A stretch of DNA of 64,000 nucleotides from Siphonodentalium dalli (Eukaryota; Mollusca; Scaphopoda; Gadilida; Siphonodentaliidae), in NCBI GenBank assembly GCA_032622095.1, contig CP136068.1:122395989-122459988 (forward strand), read 5' to 3'. A model generated the notes under the pieces. That model was not told where the DNA came from. It did not search any database and saw only the letters and a list, made by a program, of their open reading frames with translations. Every line of letters begins with the position of its first letter. Positions within the stretch are counted from its first letter, which is position 1. Of the stretch, positions 34,167 through 45,927 are shown piece after piece. The position numbers and the translations under genes were made by a program.

Positions 34167-34470
34167 TGTAGTGATAGCAGTAGTAGTAGTAGTAGTAATA
34201 TAGTAGTAGTAGTAGTAATATAGTAGTAGTAGTAATAATATAGTAGTAGTAATAATAATATAGTAGCAGTAATATAGTAGTAGTAGTAGTTGTTGTAGTA
34301 ATATAGTAGGAGTGGCAGTTGTAATATAGTAGTAGTAGTATTAGTAATATAGTAGCAGTAGTAGTAGTTGTAGTACTAGTAATAATATAGTAGTAGTAGT
34401 AGTAGTAGAGTAGTAGTAGTAGTAATAATAATATAGTAGTAATAGTAGTCTTAGTACAGTAGTCCTGTAG
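34167..34470 (+). repeat. (TAG)n microsatellite, ~300 bp, interrupted
   Basis: TAG triplets broken every 12-30 bases by AATA. Confidence 0.95.
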
Positions 34471-34479
34471 TCATATATC

Positions 34480-34630
34480 CACCAACTGGAGTGCGATGCA
34501 TTCATCTCGGTGTAATTTAGATTATGTTAGTAGTGATGTGTGGTCGACCAGTTATTGCTCATCTGTAAATAATCACAGATATGGACCACACTCATTGAAA
34601 TTTATCACATCTTCCATTTGAAATGATCTT
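34480..34630 (+). repeat. Dispersed repeat K, further copy
   Basis: Matches 33430-33600: 'gtgcgatgcattcatc', 'ggtgtaatttagattatg', 'atcacatcttccatt'. Confidence 0.65.
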
Positions 34631-35163
34631 CATGTACAATCAGGTGCAGCACCGTGCAGTTCCCAGTGGTAGCCGTGGTGATGTTATCGTCTAGTGACAA
34701 TAGAGAGCTTTCGCAAATCACGGATTAAGTTACGACTGCGTTTAGCAAATATAACGAGGATTTTTATTACTGAATGCAGCAAAGCATGGATAATCGTGCT
34801 CAGTGAGACTTACGCTTTTCATACACGATCTAGCATATTAGGCACAACGCGCACAATAATCTTCTATTTAATCGGCCAATTTAGAAAAGCTGTCCGACGC
34901 TTGATAAGTGATGGCTATATGCTACCAAAAAAAATACTAATTGACTAAGTGTACCTTTAAATTAATTTCTGGTACAAACCTGCGAAATTAATACCACATT
35001 CCGTTGCAACGGTTATGACATCACGACTGTAGTTAGAACGTGCGCATAATTTGATGACGAAACACTCTAACCGTAGTCGTAACTGCTATCCGTGAGTTTT
35101 TGCGAAACCTCTCTAATATACCGCCTTAGTGGATAACATGTATATCTCAATGCGATGGCTGTT
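34631..35163. other. Intergenic, nothing recognised
   Basis: The 84-codon plus frame at 34694-34948 is not recognisable. The words 'tagagagctttcgc' near 34701 and 'ttttgcgaaacctctct' near 35098 are roughly complementary, hinting at an old ~400-bp inverted-repeat element. Confidence 0.35.
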
Positions 35164-35623
35164 ATATGTGACCCGCCATATCAAATCCAATCGTAAGTCG
35201 GGATTTTTTTTACCCTGTGCCAATGCATTCTCTTATATATGCGAGTCGACCATAGGTCGCCTCGCATATATAAGAGAATGCACTGGCCTAACAATTTTTA
35301 TCATGTTTTTTAAATAAATGTTTCTTACAATTTTTAGGACATAAAATTAAAAAAGCATCCATTACCCTGCAGGGAGCCCCACACATATATAGAAGCATAT
35401 AGAAGAGTGTCGTCTGCTCATGTTTGTCTGGGGCTCTGTATGGGTGAAATTATAAAATTGTTAAAGAATACAAGAACAAATTATTAAAATTGTAAAAAAT
35501 TGTTAGGCCAATGCATTCTCTTATATATGCGAGGCATATAGACTCGCATATATAAGGGAATGCATTGGCACAGGGTAAAAAAAATCCCGACTTACGACTG
35601 GATTTGATATGGCGGGTCACATA
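35164..35623 (+). mobile_element. MITE family B, copy 2
   Basis: Same ends as copy 1 (ATATGTGACCCGCC / GGCGGGTCACATAT) and the same nested core (35213-35575). The centre of the right hairpin has lost ~6 bp (GAGGCATATAGACTCG). Confidence 0.85.
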
Positions 35624-35844
35624 TCATCCTACACCGACCGATATCCACGCTACTTGCATCGGCGTGTGGGCTATATAAGGTCTCTGTTGGGGAGATTTTC
35701 AACTGCGCATCTTGCTTAAAGTCCCTAACTCTAGAAATGTAATTGGCACATCTAACTTGAGTTGAATGTTTTTCAATCGATACCACAAACTTTCCAACTG
35801 GAAAGCTCCAACCTAACAGTCCAATTGTTCTATGATTGCTTTGG

Positions 35845-35945
35845 CGTACGGCCGACCAGATACAACATGCACTTCTCATCTGCAAATAAACATAAATATG
35901 GACATCACTCCGTTGCAATTAATCCCATTGTCCATCGCAAAGGAT
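35845..35945 (+). repeat. Dispersed repeat K, diverged copy
   Basis: Shares 'ggccgaccaga', 'cacttctcatctgcaaataa', 'atggacatcactcc' and 'ccatcgcaa' with 33340-33440. Confidence 0.5.
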
Positions 35946-36239
35946 CAGTCAGTTCGTTGTGCAAGTACGGTGGCAGGATATTTCTAATTATCTTTTATCA
36001 CAATTCTCTAACTCACTATTCTATAAATGTCATATAGCAGACACTAATACAATGTTAACACTGAATTCAATTACAATTGGCCATTATATACCACAAGCAA
36101 ACATTGGTGAACAGTATTTTCCAGATATGGGTTGCGTGATATCTAATTAACAACATCGGTTGATCAATGAGATAGCAAGTCTCTTCGGTCACTTGACTAT
36201 AGAAAGACACAAAGAATGTCATTGTTATTATTGAAGATA

Positions 36240-36408
36240 CAGTAATGCCCTAAATAATCGACTCCTTAACCACAGCAGAATTATGGGTAACTTTTCACAC
36301 AGTGAGAGCTTTCCGGTGAATGGCAACAAGCCATATTTCCGACTAAATCCTGAAAAGTTACCCATAATTATGCTGTGGACAAGGAGTCGATTATTTAGGG
36401 CATTACTG
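36240..36408. mobile_element. Tc1/mariner-like hairpin MITE T, copy 1
   Basis: TA both sides; ends CAGTAATGCCCTAAATAATC and its complement; almost the whole element is a hairpin. The left arm lacks ~40 bp present in copies 2 and 3. CAGT ends with TA duplication are typical of the Tc1/mariner group. Confidence 0.85.
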
Positions 36409-36796
36409 TAATTAATAACATTAAATACCAATTCTGGTGTTCTCTTGTGTATAGGCTATTTGCCGTTGCGTGTTCTATAGATTGTATTATACGAGAACAA
36501 GTATTACTCCATGCGATGTCTGATACATGTATATCGTCATGAACCTTTCGACCTGCACACTAATATGACCTCGGTTGTGGAGTTCGATTACAGACAACTG
36601 TGTCCATGACAAATGTCTGGACGGTGTTGGTTCTTGAGCAGTAGCTTTGTTGGTGTGAGAACCATTATTCGGTTGACAAAATTCGATCTTTGTTTGTCAG
36701 ATAGATACGATTAGTATATCAGCATACAGTAACAAGGGACAGATATAACATATAATATGTTACCCGGTATAAATATAAAGGATTAATGTTCCGCCA
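36409..36796. other. Spacer, nothing recognised
   Basis: No gene or repeat partner seen before the 19-bp array. Confidence 0.4.
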
Positions 36797-38113
36797 AGTA
36801 CATAGTAACCAGCCATGTACATGGTCACCAGCTGAGTACATGCCCAGCAGCCCAGTACATGGTCACCAGCCCAGTAATGGTCACCAGCCCAGTCCACGGT
36901 TACCAGCCCAGTACATGGTCACCAGCTGAGTACATGGTCACCAGCCCAGTCCATGGTCATCAGCCCAGTCCATGGACACCAGCCCAGTCCATTGTCACCA
37001 GCCCAGTCCATGGTCACCAGCCAATTGCATGGTCACCAGCCAAATCCATGGTCACCAGCACAATCCATGGTCACCAGCCCAGTACATGATCACCAACCCA
37101 GTACATGGTCACCAGCCAAATCCATGGTCACCAGCACAATCCATGGTCACCAGCCCAGTACATGGTCACCAACTGAGTACATGGCCACCAGCCCAGTCCA
37201 TGGTCACCAGCCCAGTCCATGGTCACCAGCCCAGTACATGGTCAACAGCCCAGTACATGATCACCGTCTGAGTACATTATCACCAGCCCAGTTCATTGTC
37301 ACCAGCCCAGGCCATGGTCACCAGCCAAGTCCATGGTCACCAGCCCAGTCCATGGTCATGAGCCTAGTCAGCTCAGTACATGGTCACTATCCCAGTACAT
37401 GGTCAGCAGCCCAGTACATGGTCACCAACCCAGTACATGGTCACCAACTGAGTACATGGTCACCAGCCCAGTCCATGGTCACCAGCCCAGTCCATGGTCA
37501 CCAGCCCAGTACATGATCACCGTCTGAGTACATTATCACCAGCCCAGTTCATTGTCACCAGCCCAGGCCATGGTCGCCAGCCAAGTCCATGGTCACCAGC
37601 CCAGTCCATGGTCATGAGCCTAGTTAGCTCAGTACATGGTCACCATCCCAGTACATGGTCAGCAGCCCAGTACATGGTCACCAGCCCAGACCATGGTCAC
37701 CAACCCAGTACATGGTCACCAACTGAGTACATGGTCACCAGCCCAGTCCATGGTCACCAGCCCAGTCCATGGTCACCAGCCCAGTACATGATCACCGTCT
37801 GAGTACATTATCACCAGCCCAGTTCATTGTCACCAGCCCAGGCCATGGTCGCCAGCCAAGTCCATGGTCACCAGCCCAGTCCATGGTCATGAGCCTAGTT
37901 AGCTCAGTACATGGTCACCATCCCAGTACATGGTCAGCAGCCCAGTACATGGTCACCAGCCCAGACCACGGTCACCATCCCAGTACATGGTTACCAGCCC
38001 AATACAGTGACTGTCACCAGCTCAGTCCATGGTCACCACCCCAGTCCATGGTCACAAGCCCAGTACATGGTCACCAGCCAAGCCCATGGTCACCAGCCCA
38101 GTACATGGGCACA
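36797..38113 (+). repeat. 19-bp minisatellite, ~69 units
   Basis: Unit CAGTACATGGTCACCAGCC (variants CAGTCCATGG). A higher-order block is visible: TCACCGTCTGAGTACATTAT recurs at 37261, 37517 and 37792 (256 and 275 bp apart). Because 19 is one more than a multiple of three and the unit lacks stops, all three plus frames stay open for long runs, giving a 19-residue periodic peptide (for example MVTSPVHGHQPSTWSPAQ). I treat this as non-coding. Confidence 0.95.
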
Positions 38114-38366
38114 ATCCTACTTACTGTTTTTTATTTTACTTTCAGCACGACACACAACTCTGATCACTGACCAGCTCGCCACAAAACTTGTCAAATTGGC
38201 ACGGGGTTATATCTGACTTCCAGCAACTGAAGCATCAAAACAATGACGTCTTCGTTTGCATCGTCGCAACCACACTCGACATGACCATCAACTACGACAC
38301 ACTTCGCAATTATAAGGTTAGATGCTAGAATGTTTATCTGTGTTCGATATAGAAGAGACCAATGGC
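38114..38366. other. Spacer after the minisatellite
   Basis: A pyrimidine tract with TTTCAG (about 38137-38143) looks like a splice acceptor, but no downstream exon is recognisable. Confidence 0.25.
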
Positions 38367-38825
38367 TTAAAGGTGCATAATCCGAATAAACACTCCCAAA
38401 TTATTATTTCTTTGGCTTCGGGGGTAAACAAATATTTTATTCGAGTCGAGGAACCCACCCATCAAAGCTCAGAGTGATCAGTTATCAATTTTTTTAATCT
38501 ATTATTTTTCACCAGCGGTACTTTTTGGCGGACTGGCATAAAGTCGACCAGAAGATGGTCTCGGACAAAATTGCGAATTCAGATGGATAACTCTAAAATC
38601 AAGTGGCTTTGTGTGTCAGATATTGGACAACCCGGCCAAATTTCGTTGAACAAAATATTGATAATTAACATGTTTTGGGCAATTTTATACTATAGTTGAC
38701 TGTGGTTAGCATTATTTTTTGGCAATTAACCGATTCTGATAACTGAAGCGGCATTTCAAGAAATGTTGTTGTTGTTGTTGTTGGAATCTGATGACATGGG
38801 GACCATCGAATCGGATTGAGTATAC
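38367..38825 (-). mobile_element. TTAA-type element family C, copy 2 (inverted)
   Basis: Begins TTAAAGGTGCATAATCCGAA and ends ATCGGATTGAGTATAC. Throughout it is the reverse complement of 5975-6406, including 'aaaataatgctaaccac' and a (CAA)n tract that is longer here (38765-38783). Confidence 0.75.
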
Positions 38826-39272
38826 ATGACGTGACATCCTTTGTAAGAATATGCTGCACGCAATCACTTCAATCTCGGTCATATGCGAGTTAAGCCACGC
38901 CCACGATACAATACGAGGCCAAGCCAAACTCAACGTCTGACATAATGTGGCAAAGAAGAGATTGCGCTTAACCGTACTTATTGGTTGAAATAAATTAGCA
39001 TTTCCACAACTATCCTTTTTTTGCCCAAACAAAATCAGTATAGAAAAAATATAGCCACACCTCCCAAATTTGATGTTACACGTGGATGCTTGGCAAACAA
39101 GCCCACGCACAGTTGAAGAATTAACCAGTTAAATTCCAAAAGGGATTATAAAAGTATACCTTGAAATGGCCCATCATTCGTTTGGAGGCATGTTCGGGTA
39201 ATAAAAGCAGACGACAGACAGACAGACGAAAAGCTAATACAGACGCAGAAGGGTTCATACTCTTTGGTGGTA
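38826..39272. repeat. Unassigned stretch with repeat H leader
   Basis: 39145-39272 ('ttataaaagtatacc', 'gacagacagacagacg', 'gggttcat') parallels 54330-54443, so repeat H extends upstream of its hairpin. The rest has no recognised content. Confidence 0.4.
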
Positions 39273-39323
39273 AATGTTCAGATAATAAATTATGGTAGTT
39301 TGATGAACTTATTATCTGAACAT
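39273..39323. repeat. Hairpin of repeat H, copy 2
   Basis: ATGTTCAGATAATAAATT pairs with its complement around a loop, followed by 'gggataactactcaccaacg'. Confidence 0.65.
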
Positions 39324-40429
39324 AACATTTCCAATGGGATAACTACTCACCAACGAGTATATAGTATAGAACGGGTTAAAAATTCTATGACTTGTTTCGG
39401 TTATATTGAACATTCCAATAAATTATACACCATTCAGGCGGCAGAATGTTTATGCTGACTCGAGTTTCCCTACACAAATATCAAGGAGCACAATGTCAAT
39501 GAATTGGTTGCTTGTAACCAAGATAGATTTCTCGCCACTTGGCATGAACGCATAACTATCAGGCGAGCGTCGCCTTGTTGGAAGCGCCCCGTATTTTCCC
39601 AGAATTAAATGATGTTTCGATTCCAAATGTGCTGCATGAATGGCATAGCGTCACCGGAGACATCCACGTTGAGCTTATATCATTATCGTCGTCTTCCGTT
39701 TTCTGGCGTGCCACAGACGTATTCTGTTGCAATCGAGCAATAACAATTCTATCCAGACAAATGACAAATCAATTCTAGCCGAAGAAAGGATTTACATCTC
39801 AATGCATCCTATCTGTGCCATTTCACAGTTTTCGATGGTGTGCCTAGGAATTTAATCATTCTATAACCGGCGAGACTCATCAGTATCACGCGATTGCGAT
39901 ATACCTACAATGATTCGATCAAATGTCCATGAAGAAAACCACTCATAACACTAAAAGAACCTTTTTGCATGCAAGCTGCAAAATAGAGTTCAGTCCCCTC
40001 GCTGCGCTATATGTCTGACCGCTGCCGGCATGTGTATTTTCTTAATTAAATCTAACATTATCTATTGAAGTGTTTTGTCAGTTACTATTCATTCTGGCTT
40101 GATCTAGACAATTTTCAAATGAATATGGACAGTTCATTTTCACAAGAACGCTACAGTTACTAATTTATTGTAACTGCAGAATGAATTTTAACCCGCAAAA
40201 GTCTCAAATAGATAAATGTCCGATTTCTTCACATTATGTGTAGGTGCTGTCAGCGGTAATAACTGGGTAGAACTGAACTCTGCACGGAGCTTGATATTCA
40301 AACAAAACGGTTCCTCACTCCAGAAAGCATGGAGTATTTCCAAATGTGTGATATACTTTGATCCAAAGTCCGTGAAGAGAACTAATCACAACACTAAACG
40401 TACCTATACTATCTTAATATGTAAATGTG
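39324..40429. other. Intergenic, nothing recognised
   Basis: Short frames only, no family features. Confidence 0.45.
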
Positions 40430-40685
40430 AAGGTGCGTGTGTGTGTCCCCATCTCTCTATATGTATGCTCCTTATATTCGTCCACGTGTCTGCACCAATT
40501 GCGATGACATTTGTCATGGGTATTATGCATTTCGGCTCTCTTGGCAATATGAGCTGGGTCCGGGCTCTATACCCGACATCGCATTTTGGCGTTATGACGT
40601 CATATCCGCATTCCCGTCAGAAACGACACGGACGCTCTTTATATTTTACCTTATCGGGACAAAGACGACTCTAATGCTCTGTATC
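40430..40685 (+). repeat. Direct repeat flanking the 2.2-kb element, left
   Basis: Diverged from 42885-43135: both contain 'tctgcacc...gatgaca/aat', '(ct)cagaaacgaca(c/a)g', 'aatgctct'. The same order of words suggests a repeat that flanks or hosted the element. Confidence 0.45.
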
Positions 40686-40689
40686 TACT

Positions 40690-42860
40690 AGTCTGGTCGT
40701 TGAAGCATTGGACCTATAGAACAAATTGTTTACAAGCTGTTTTTTGTGTCATATTGTCGGGCAGAATGTAGGGAACAACATATCCAAAATCCGCTTTGGG
40801 GAAAATTCTCTATTGAAGATGGCGTCCATAATGTCTGTTGTTATCGGAAAATACTGAATTCTGCGGCAGGTGCTCCAATTAATGCCAAATTCGTAATAAA
40901 TTGAAATATACACAATCATTGCTTAGTCGTAAACCATATATGTAGAATATTTTTCCCAAAATGGACAAAATCGAATGAAATTTACATTTAGTGCAAAATT
41001 TAATAGCTAGTCCTATACGAGTGAACAAACGCTCGAATATTGCGAGGAAGAATGACTACAAGTATAAGAGAAACTTTTGATTAGAGATGTACGAATTCTC
41101 TCTGATGTATCTCATGAGAGAGCAAGCGAAATCAGGGTCTTGTGGAACGGTTAAATCTGGACTTTTGGGTGTCCAGAAACGGAAAAATGACGCAGTTTTA
41201 TCTGTACCGCTAATCTTGAATCGTGTGATATATGTGTAATTAAACAGCTAAACGGGATTTAGTAAGGATGTATTGACTATGCGGCCTTTCTCTAGAAGCA
41301 GAAATATATGTATTCAGAGCAGTCTCACGAATGAGAACGATCACCATTTATTTTGATATCTACGGTATAAAACCTTAAACAATTAATTGATATAAAACGG
41401 TATGAATTATGTTCATATTGTACGGGGGAGAATGCGTAGATCCTATTGTATGTTTCTCAAATAGTAGTTATAGTTGCCTCAGATCAAGTGATAAAACACG
41501 AATATTTCGCTTTTATCACAAGAATGCGTGATGGTGTACCATGAACTAAATTTATTAAATCACAAATGAGTACCATAGACTGTCTTCAATAAATTCAAAA
41601 CTTGATCAAAATTGCCTACATAATCTGTGACAGAGACTGTGTTTATACCTGGAAATTATATTTGGTTGAATTCACCAAGGCCACATCTACGCGAAACTTA
41701 CTACGTTGTCTTCAACCGCATCACCGCATTTACCCATTTTCCATAATGTTACACATGTCTGTTGCACACAGAACCACAACTAACACTATTGGGTGAATGT
41801 TCAACGTTGGAATAACATCTTAAACGATGATCACCTGATATTTAGCACGATTACGTGTGTGGTAATGGTAATATATTTTCAAACAAAAATATACTGAAAA
41901 CTAATAGTGTGCATTGCGCTGTAGCTTATTCTAGTTGTAAAGTGGCCACTGAAGTAATTTTAACAAAATTGTCTACTAAGAAGCCGGGTTGGTAGCAGAA
42001 TGAAAATTAGTCTTACATACAATGTACTATGTACAGTCTCTTTGACCTGGTGAGATTCGGTGCTAATCCATTGAAGATATGAGTGTTTCTTTACAGTATA
42101 ATAACCATTGCGACATACGTGTATCGTTTATTATCACCGGGAGTGTTGACAATTCCGGAAATATAACTAGTATTTATACCTCTAGAGTATGCACTTAAAT
42201 TTCGGCGTTGCATTCAATATTTAATCACCATGCCGAATGAAACTAACATGCACTGTGAGGCGAAACATTAGTTCGTGTTTTGCATGCACGGGCTATTTCT
42301 GTTTTGCCCAACAGTTGGATGTTGGATAAGCAGAACACCCAAACGTTAAAGACGTAAATCATTGGGGGGTTGACTTGCTGTGCAGTGACCGATGATCCTT
42401 CAGATTGATCTGTTTTAATGATGTGTGTACCTTTAAAGATATTTAACAACGACTTGTATATTGCCAATACGTATTTCACTCTTATGTAGTTACCCAATAT
42501 GTTGCTTTCTACGTGGTATGGTTTGGAGTTGCGGCCATTTTGACAGCCATTTCATGGCCACGATTGTATAATTTTCTGTCAGTGTCACTCTACTCGCTCC
42601 CGCGTTCTAATTTAACACAAACTGATATAACGGCATAATTCTGATGGCACTATATATCGTATAATGACTTATACCGAGAACTGATGTAGTATGGACAACC
42701 ATGTTAGACGCCATCGTGGATAACAAAGTTTCCCCAACGCGGTTTTTGCGGATTTTGGATATGTTGTTCCTGATGCTTTTCCGCGTCGAATGACACCGAA
42801 AACAGCTTGTAAACAATTTGTTCTAGGTTCACCTCAAAATCGAGTCTCAACGACCAGACT
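40690..42860 (+). mobile_element. 2.17-kb non-coding TIR element F, intact copy
   Basis: Ends AGTCTGGTCGTTGA / TCAACGACCAGACT begin ~180-bp imperfect inverted repeats that include GGAACAACATATCCAAAATC, CGCTTTGGGGAAA and GATGGCGTCC. The interior has no frame over ~70 codons. The inverted copy at 48759-52615 matches across its length, which fixes the boundaries. I cannot place it in a superfamily; it would be mobilised, if at all, by another element's transposase. Confidence 0.75.
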
Positions 42861-42884
42861 ATGCTACTTTATCGGGACAATGAA

Positions 42885-43135
42885 TCTGTGCATGTTTCTC
42901 TTTACGTGTTCCATGTAGGCGTGCAAGTTCTGCACCGGATTACGATGAAATTTTGCACGGGCATGTTGTTCTCTGGTGAATATGGGCTGGTCCTGACGCT
43001 GCCCGAGGTCGCCTTTTTACATCCGCATGCACAAGAGTCACATTTCCTAACAGAAACGACAAGAACGCTATACAGTTTATAATTTATTGTAACTCAATTT
43101 TCCATTATGTTAATGCTCTACTCTGATGGGTTCTA
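42885..43135 (+). repeat. Direct repeat flanking the 2.2-kb element, right
   Basis: Counterpart of 40430-40685, clearly diverged. Confidence 0.45.
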
Positions 43136-43552
43136 ATTTGTCGGTACCTTCAGATAGTCTACCACGCAAATACATAGCATTTCCCATCTGACTTTGCTGA
43201 AAACTCATGACCAAAACAAAACAAATAAGTTCGAATAGAACGAGGAAACTTCATGTATCAACGTTTTTTATATCATATGACTTAGTCCAATTGTGTCTAT
43301 GTGAGCCGATAATTATATCTTATCCCTAGCATATCTCTCTATGCCAAACATGATCAATTAAAATGCAAACACTGGACCGCTATTTAACATAATAAAGTAA
43401 AGATTTCCCTTAACTACAGATAAACGTTTCCCAAAACTTGTTTAACAGCAACAATAGTTTATATTATTAATTACACCTCTCCCAAAATTGTATCGAGTTT
43501 TCCTACTAACTCAACTTGCATGGTGAGATCGTTTTTACTATGTCCTATATTA
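43136..43552. other. Intergenic, nothing recognised
   Basis: No gene or repeat partner seen. Confidence 0.4.
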
Positions 43553-43762
43553 CAGTAATGCTCTAAATAATCGACTCCTTAACCACAGCGGAATTATAGG
43601 TAATTTTCAGGATTTAGTCGGAAATATGGCTTTTTGCATTTGGCTGTGGTTTCTCACTGAGAGCTTTCCGATGAATGACAACAAGGCATATTTCCGACTA
43701 AATCCTGAAAATTACCCATAATTCCGCTGTGGTTAAGGAGTCGATTATTTAGAGCATCACTG
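43553..43762. mobile_element. Tc1/mariner-like hairpin MITE T, copy 2
   Basis: TA-flanked; CAGTAATGCTCTAAATAATC ends; arms of ~90 bp pair almost completely around a central 'actgagagctttccga' region. Confidence 0.9.
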
Positions 43763-44317
43763 TACATGTAAACCTGCTGTTATAATACTAGCGAGAACAA
43801 CACTTTCGCGCTTTGTTGTCAGTATTATCGACAGCAGTGTGACTTGTTGGATAAAAACCCCTTTAATTTGTGGTCCTTGTGGGGGAAAAATATGTATACG
43901 CCTCTGTTTTTTTCAAAATTGTAGTCAACAGATGAGTGTTGACGTCCACAGTATAAAAATTTAATATTGAATTATGACTAACGCTACTGGCAAATAAAAT
44001 AATCCCGTCGTGTGCTTGCACGCGCGCACTCTGAATGAAGATATCCGACTGCGGCGCGCATCGCGTGTCGTGTCATTACAGAATGGCTTCGATCTCATTC
44101 AGTGAGACATTCTCGCGTGGTTTGCCGAATGACTCCTCAAATCGTGGGACAGCCCCAAAAAGAATTATCGACACATTTCAGCACAGAACAACAAGCTCGT
44201 GATCAGGTTACGCAGGTTCGATTTGAAAGTAGGAGCTGTTAATTGAATCACGCGTCGTATTATCTGCGGAAATAGATGTGCTATCACGCAACCACACATT
44301 CGGGGTGTGCACGACTT
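43763..44317. other. Intergenic, nothing recognised
   Basis: No gene. Short alternating purine-pyrimidine run 'tgcttgcacgcgcgcac' near 44015. Confidence 0.4.
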
Positions 44318-44680
44318 CACTCTTAACAACTACGCAATTAGAAATTTGTTTGATATTTGTTAGTTCCTGATTGGTTCCGCTTAAATTCGATCCGCGAGTC
44401 GTTTTGAGCAGCAGCTATTACCCAATGCTCTAAATAATCGACTCCTTAACCACAGCAGAATTATGGGTAACCTTTCAGGATTTAGTCGGAAATATGGCTT
44501 GTTGCCATTCATCGGAAAGATCTCACCGAGAGCTTTCCGATGAATGGCAACAAGCCATATTTCCGACTAAAACCTGAAAAGTTACCCATAATTCTGCTGT
44601 GGTTAAGGAGTCGATTATTTAGAGCATTACTGTACATGTGGTGCTGGTGTGAAACGTGATATATATGCACTCACACAGGA
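44318..44680 (+). repeat. Repeat V copy 1, interrupted by MITE T
   Basis: 'tgttagttcctgattggtt', 'cttaaattcgat', 'gggtcgttttgag'-like words and 'gtgaaacgtgatat' lie on either side of the MITE and recur without it at 44950-45085. Confidence 0.6.
44423..44632. mobile_element. Tc1/mariner-like hairpin MITE T, copy 3
   Basis: Near-perfect palindrome of ~210 bp; the right end is CATTACTG-TA and the left end has lost its first few bases (reads CAATGCTCT). It sits inside repeat V. Confidence 0.85.
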
Positions 44681-44748
44681 GTGGAAGGCGGGCATTGCAC
44701 CATCAAGAGTTGATGAGCCCCGATCAACCTTAAGTCAACTGGCTGGCA

Positions 44749-44979
44749 TTGCACCCTCTTCCTAGCGTTGAGCCCGCAACACAAGCCCTGAATACAACAT
44801 ACTGCATGAGGCAACTGGAGTCCATGCAAGCACAAACCATGCAGGATACTAGCTTACAGCAATTCACCACTCTAACTGATATCAATAACGATACGTACAC
44901 ACAACTCGCAATGCAAATATGGCAAGTCTTCATCGCCGGTCCAGGTTCAGAATGGGGGAATGTGTTTGATATGTGTTAG
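44749..44979 (+). other. 76-codon open frame, unassigned
   Basis: Gln/Thr-rich, without recognisable domain, lying between two copies of repeat V. Possibly part of an unrecognised mobile element. I do not call it a gene. Confidence 0.15.
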
Positions 44980-45085
44980 TTCCTGGTTGGTCCCACTTAA
45001 ATTCGATACGTGGGTCGTTTTGAGAAGCAAAGATTATCAGTACAGTTTTATATGTGATGTTGTTGTGAAACGTGATATGCTGCAT
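44950..45085 (+). repeat. Repeat V copy 2 (MITE-free)
   Basis: Parallels 44318-44422 plus 44635-44680 and keeps a TA-containing stretch where copy 1 carries MITE T. Confidence 0.55.
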
Positions 45086-45560
45086 AAGGCTGCATTCGGA
45101 CACTGGCTAATATTTCACTATAACATGTGTCTATATTGAGTGTTGTGTTTAAAGCTATTAGAAATATCACAAAGGTTTGTGTTATTCCGCGCTCCGCGTG
45201 TATAATGTTTCGCTGTTTCTTGGTATACAGTGGGCGCATGGGCGTTTTATTTATGTAATGGGAATTTTTGTACGGATTAAAAGTCGAACTGCGACCAGGA
45301 GGCCGAGTCCGGTAAAAGGTTTAGTTGGGAATTTCAATTTCAATTGCTATTCGGATGCCAAGAAGTGCAAGGCGATTAATTCTATGAGTTGGTCATTCGT
45401 GAAACCAATATATTTTATATTCTATAATTACAATCATGGGTATATAATATATAATCTTGAGCGCGTTACCATTTCTGACTATGGTTTTCTTGTTGGTACT
45501 TGTCAGACATCTGATGCTAACTACTGGTAACTGCCGGTTGAACGATCACTTGTTTACTTG
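45086..45560. other. Intergenic, unassigned frame
   Basis: The 117-codon plus frame at 45177-45530 has no recognisable motif, signal peptide or repeat. Confidence 0.35.
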
Positions 45561-45927
45561 GTGAACGTTCAGACGACCACGATTCAATCGTAAGTGGAGG
45601 AATCGTGCCCGACGAGATCGTGGATAGTTTGTTCACACGATTGCGATGTCGGCGTACATTATGATATCGTAGGTTGTTCCTAAAGCATGTGTTTGACTAC
45701 CCTACGGTCATTTCCAGCTACGATTTTAACGTACACACGACTGCGATTACGTCGCAGGTGGAGGTAACCAAGGATACGCCACGATTTCGCATCTAAAATA
45801 AAACAGTTCTTGATATTATTTTCTGACCTACGATTTTGACGTGATTATGCGCAGTCCAACTATCGGTTACTTCATACGACGGAAATCTTTCCACTTACGA
45901 TTGTATCGTGGTCGTCTGAACATTCAC
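45561..45927. mobile_element. TIR element, 367 bp
   Basis: Ends GTGAACGTTCAGACGACCAC and its complement; the inverted repeats run about 38 bp (through CGATTCAATCGTAAGTGGA). The interior repeats 'acgattttaacgt'-like words. No coding capacity. Target duplication unclear. Confidence 0.75.

Noticed and set aside
45177-45530. 117-codon plus frame
   Set aside because: No motif, repeat, signal peptide or neighbour supports it.
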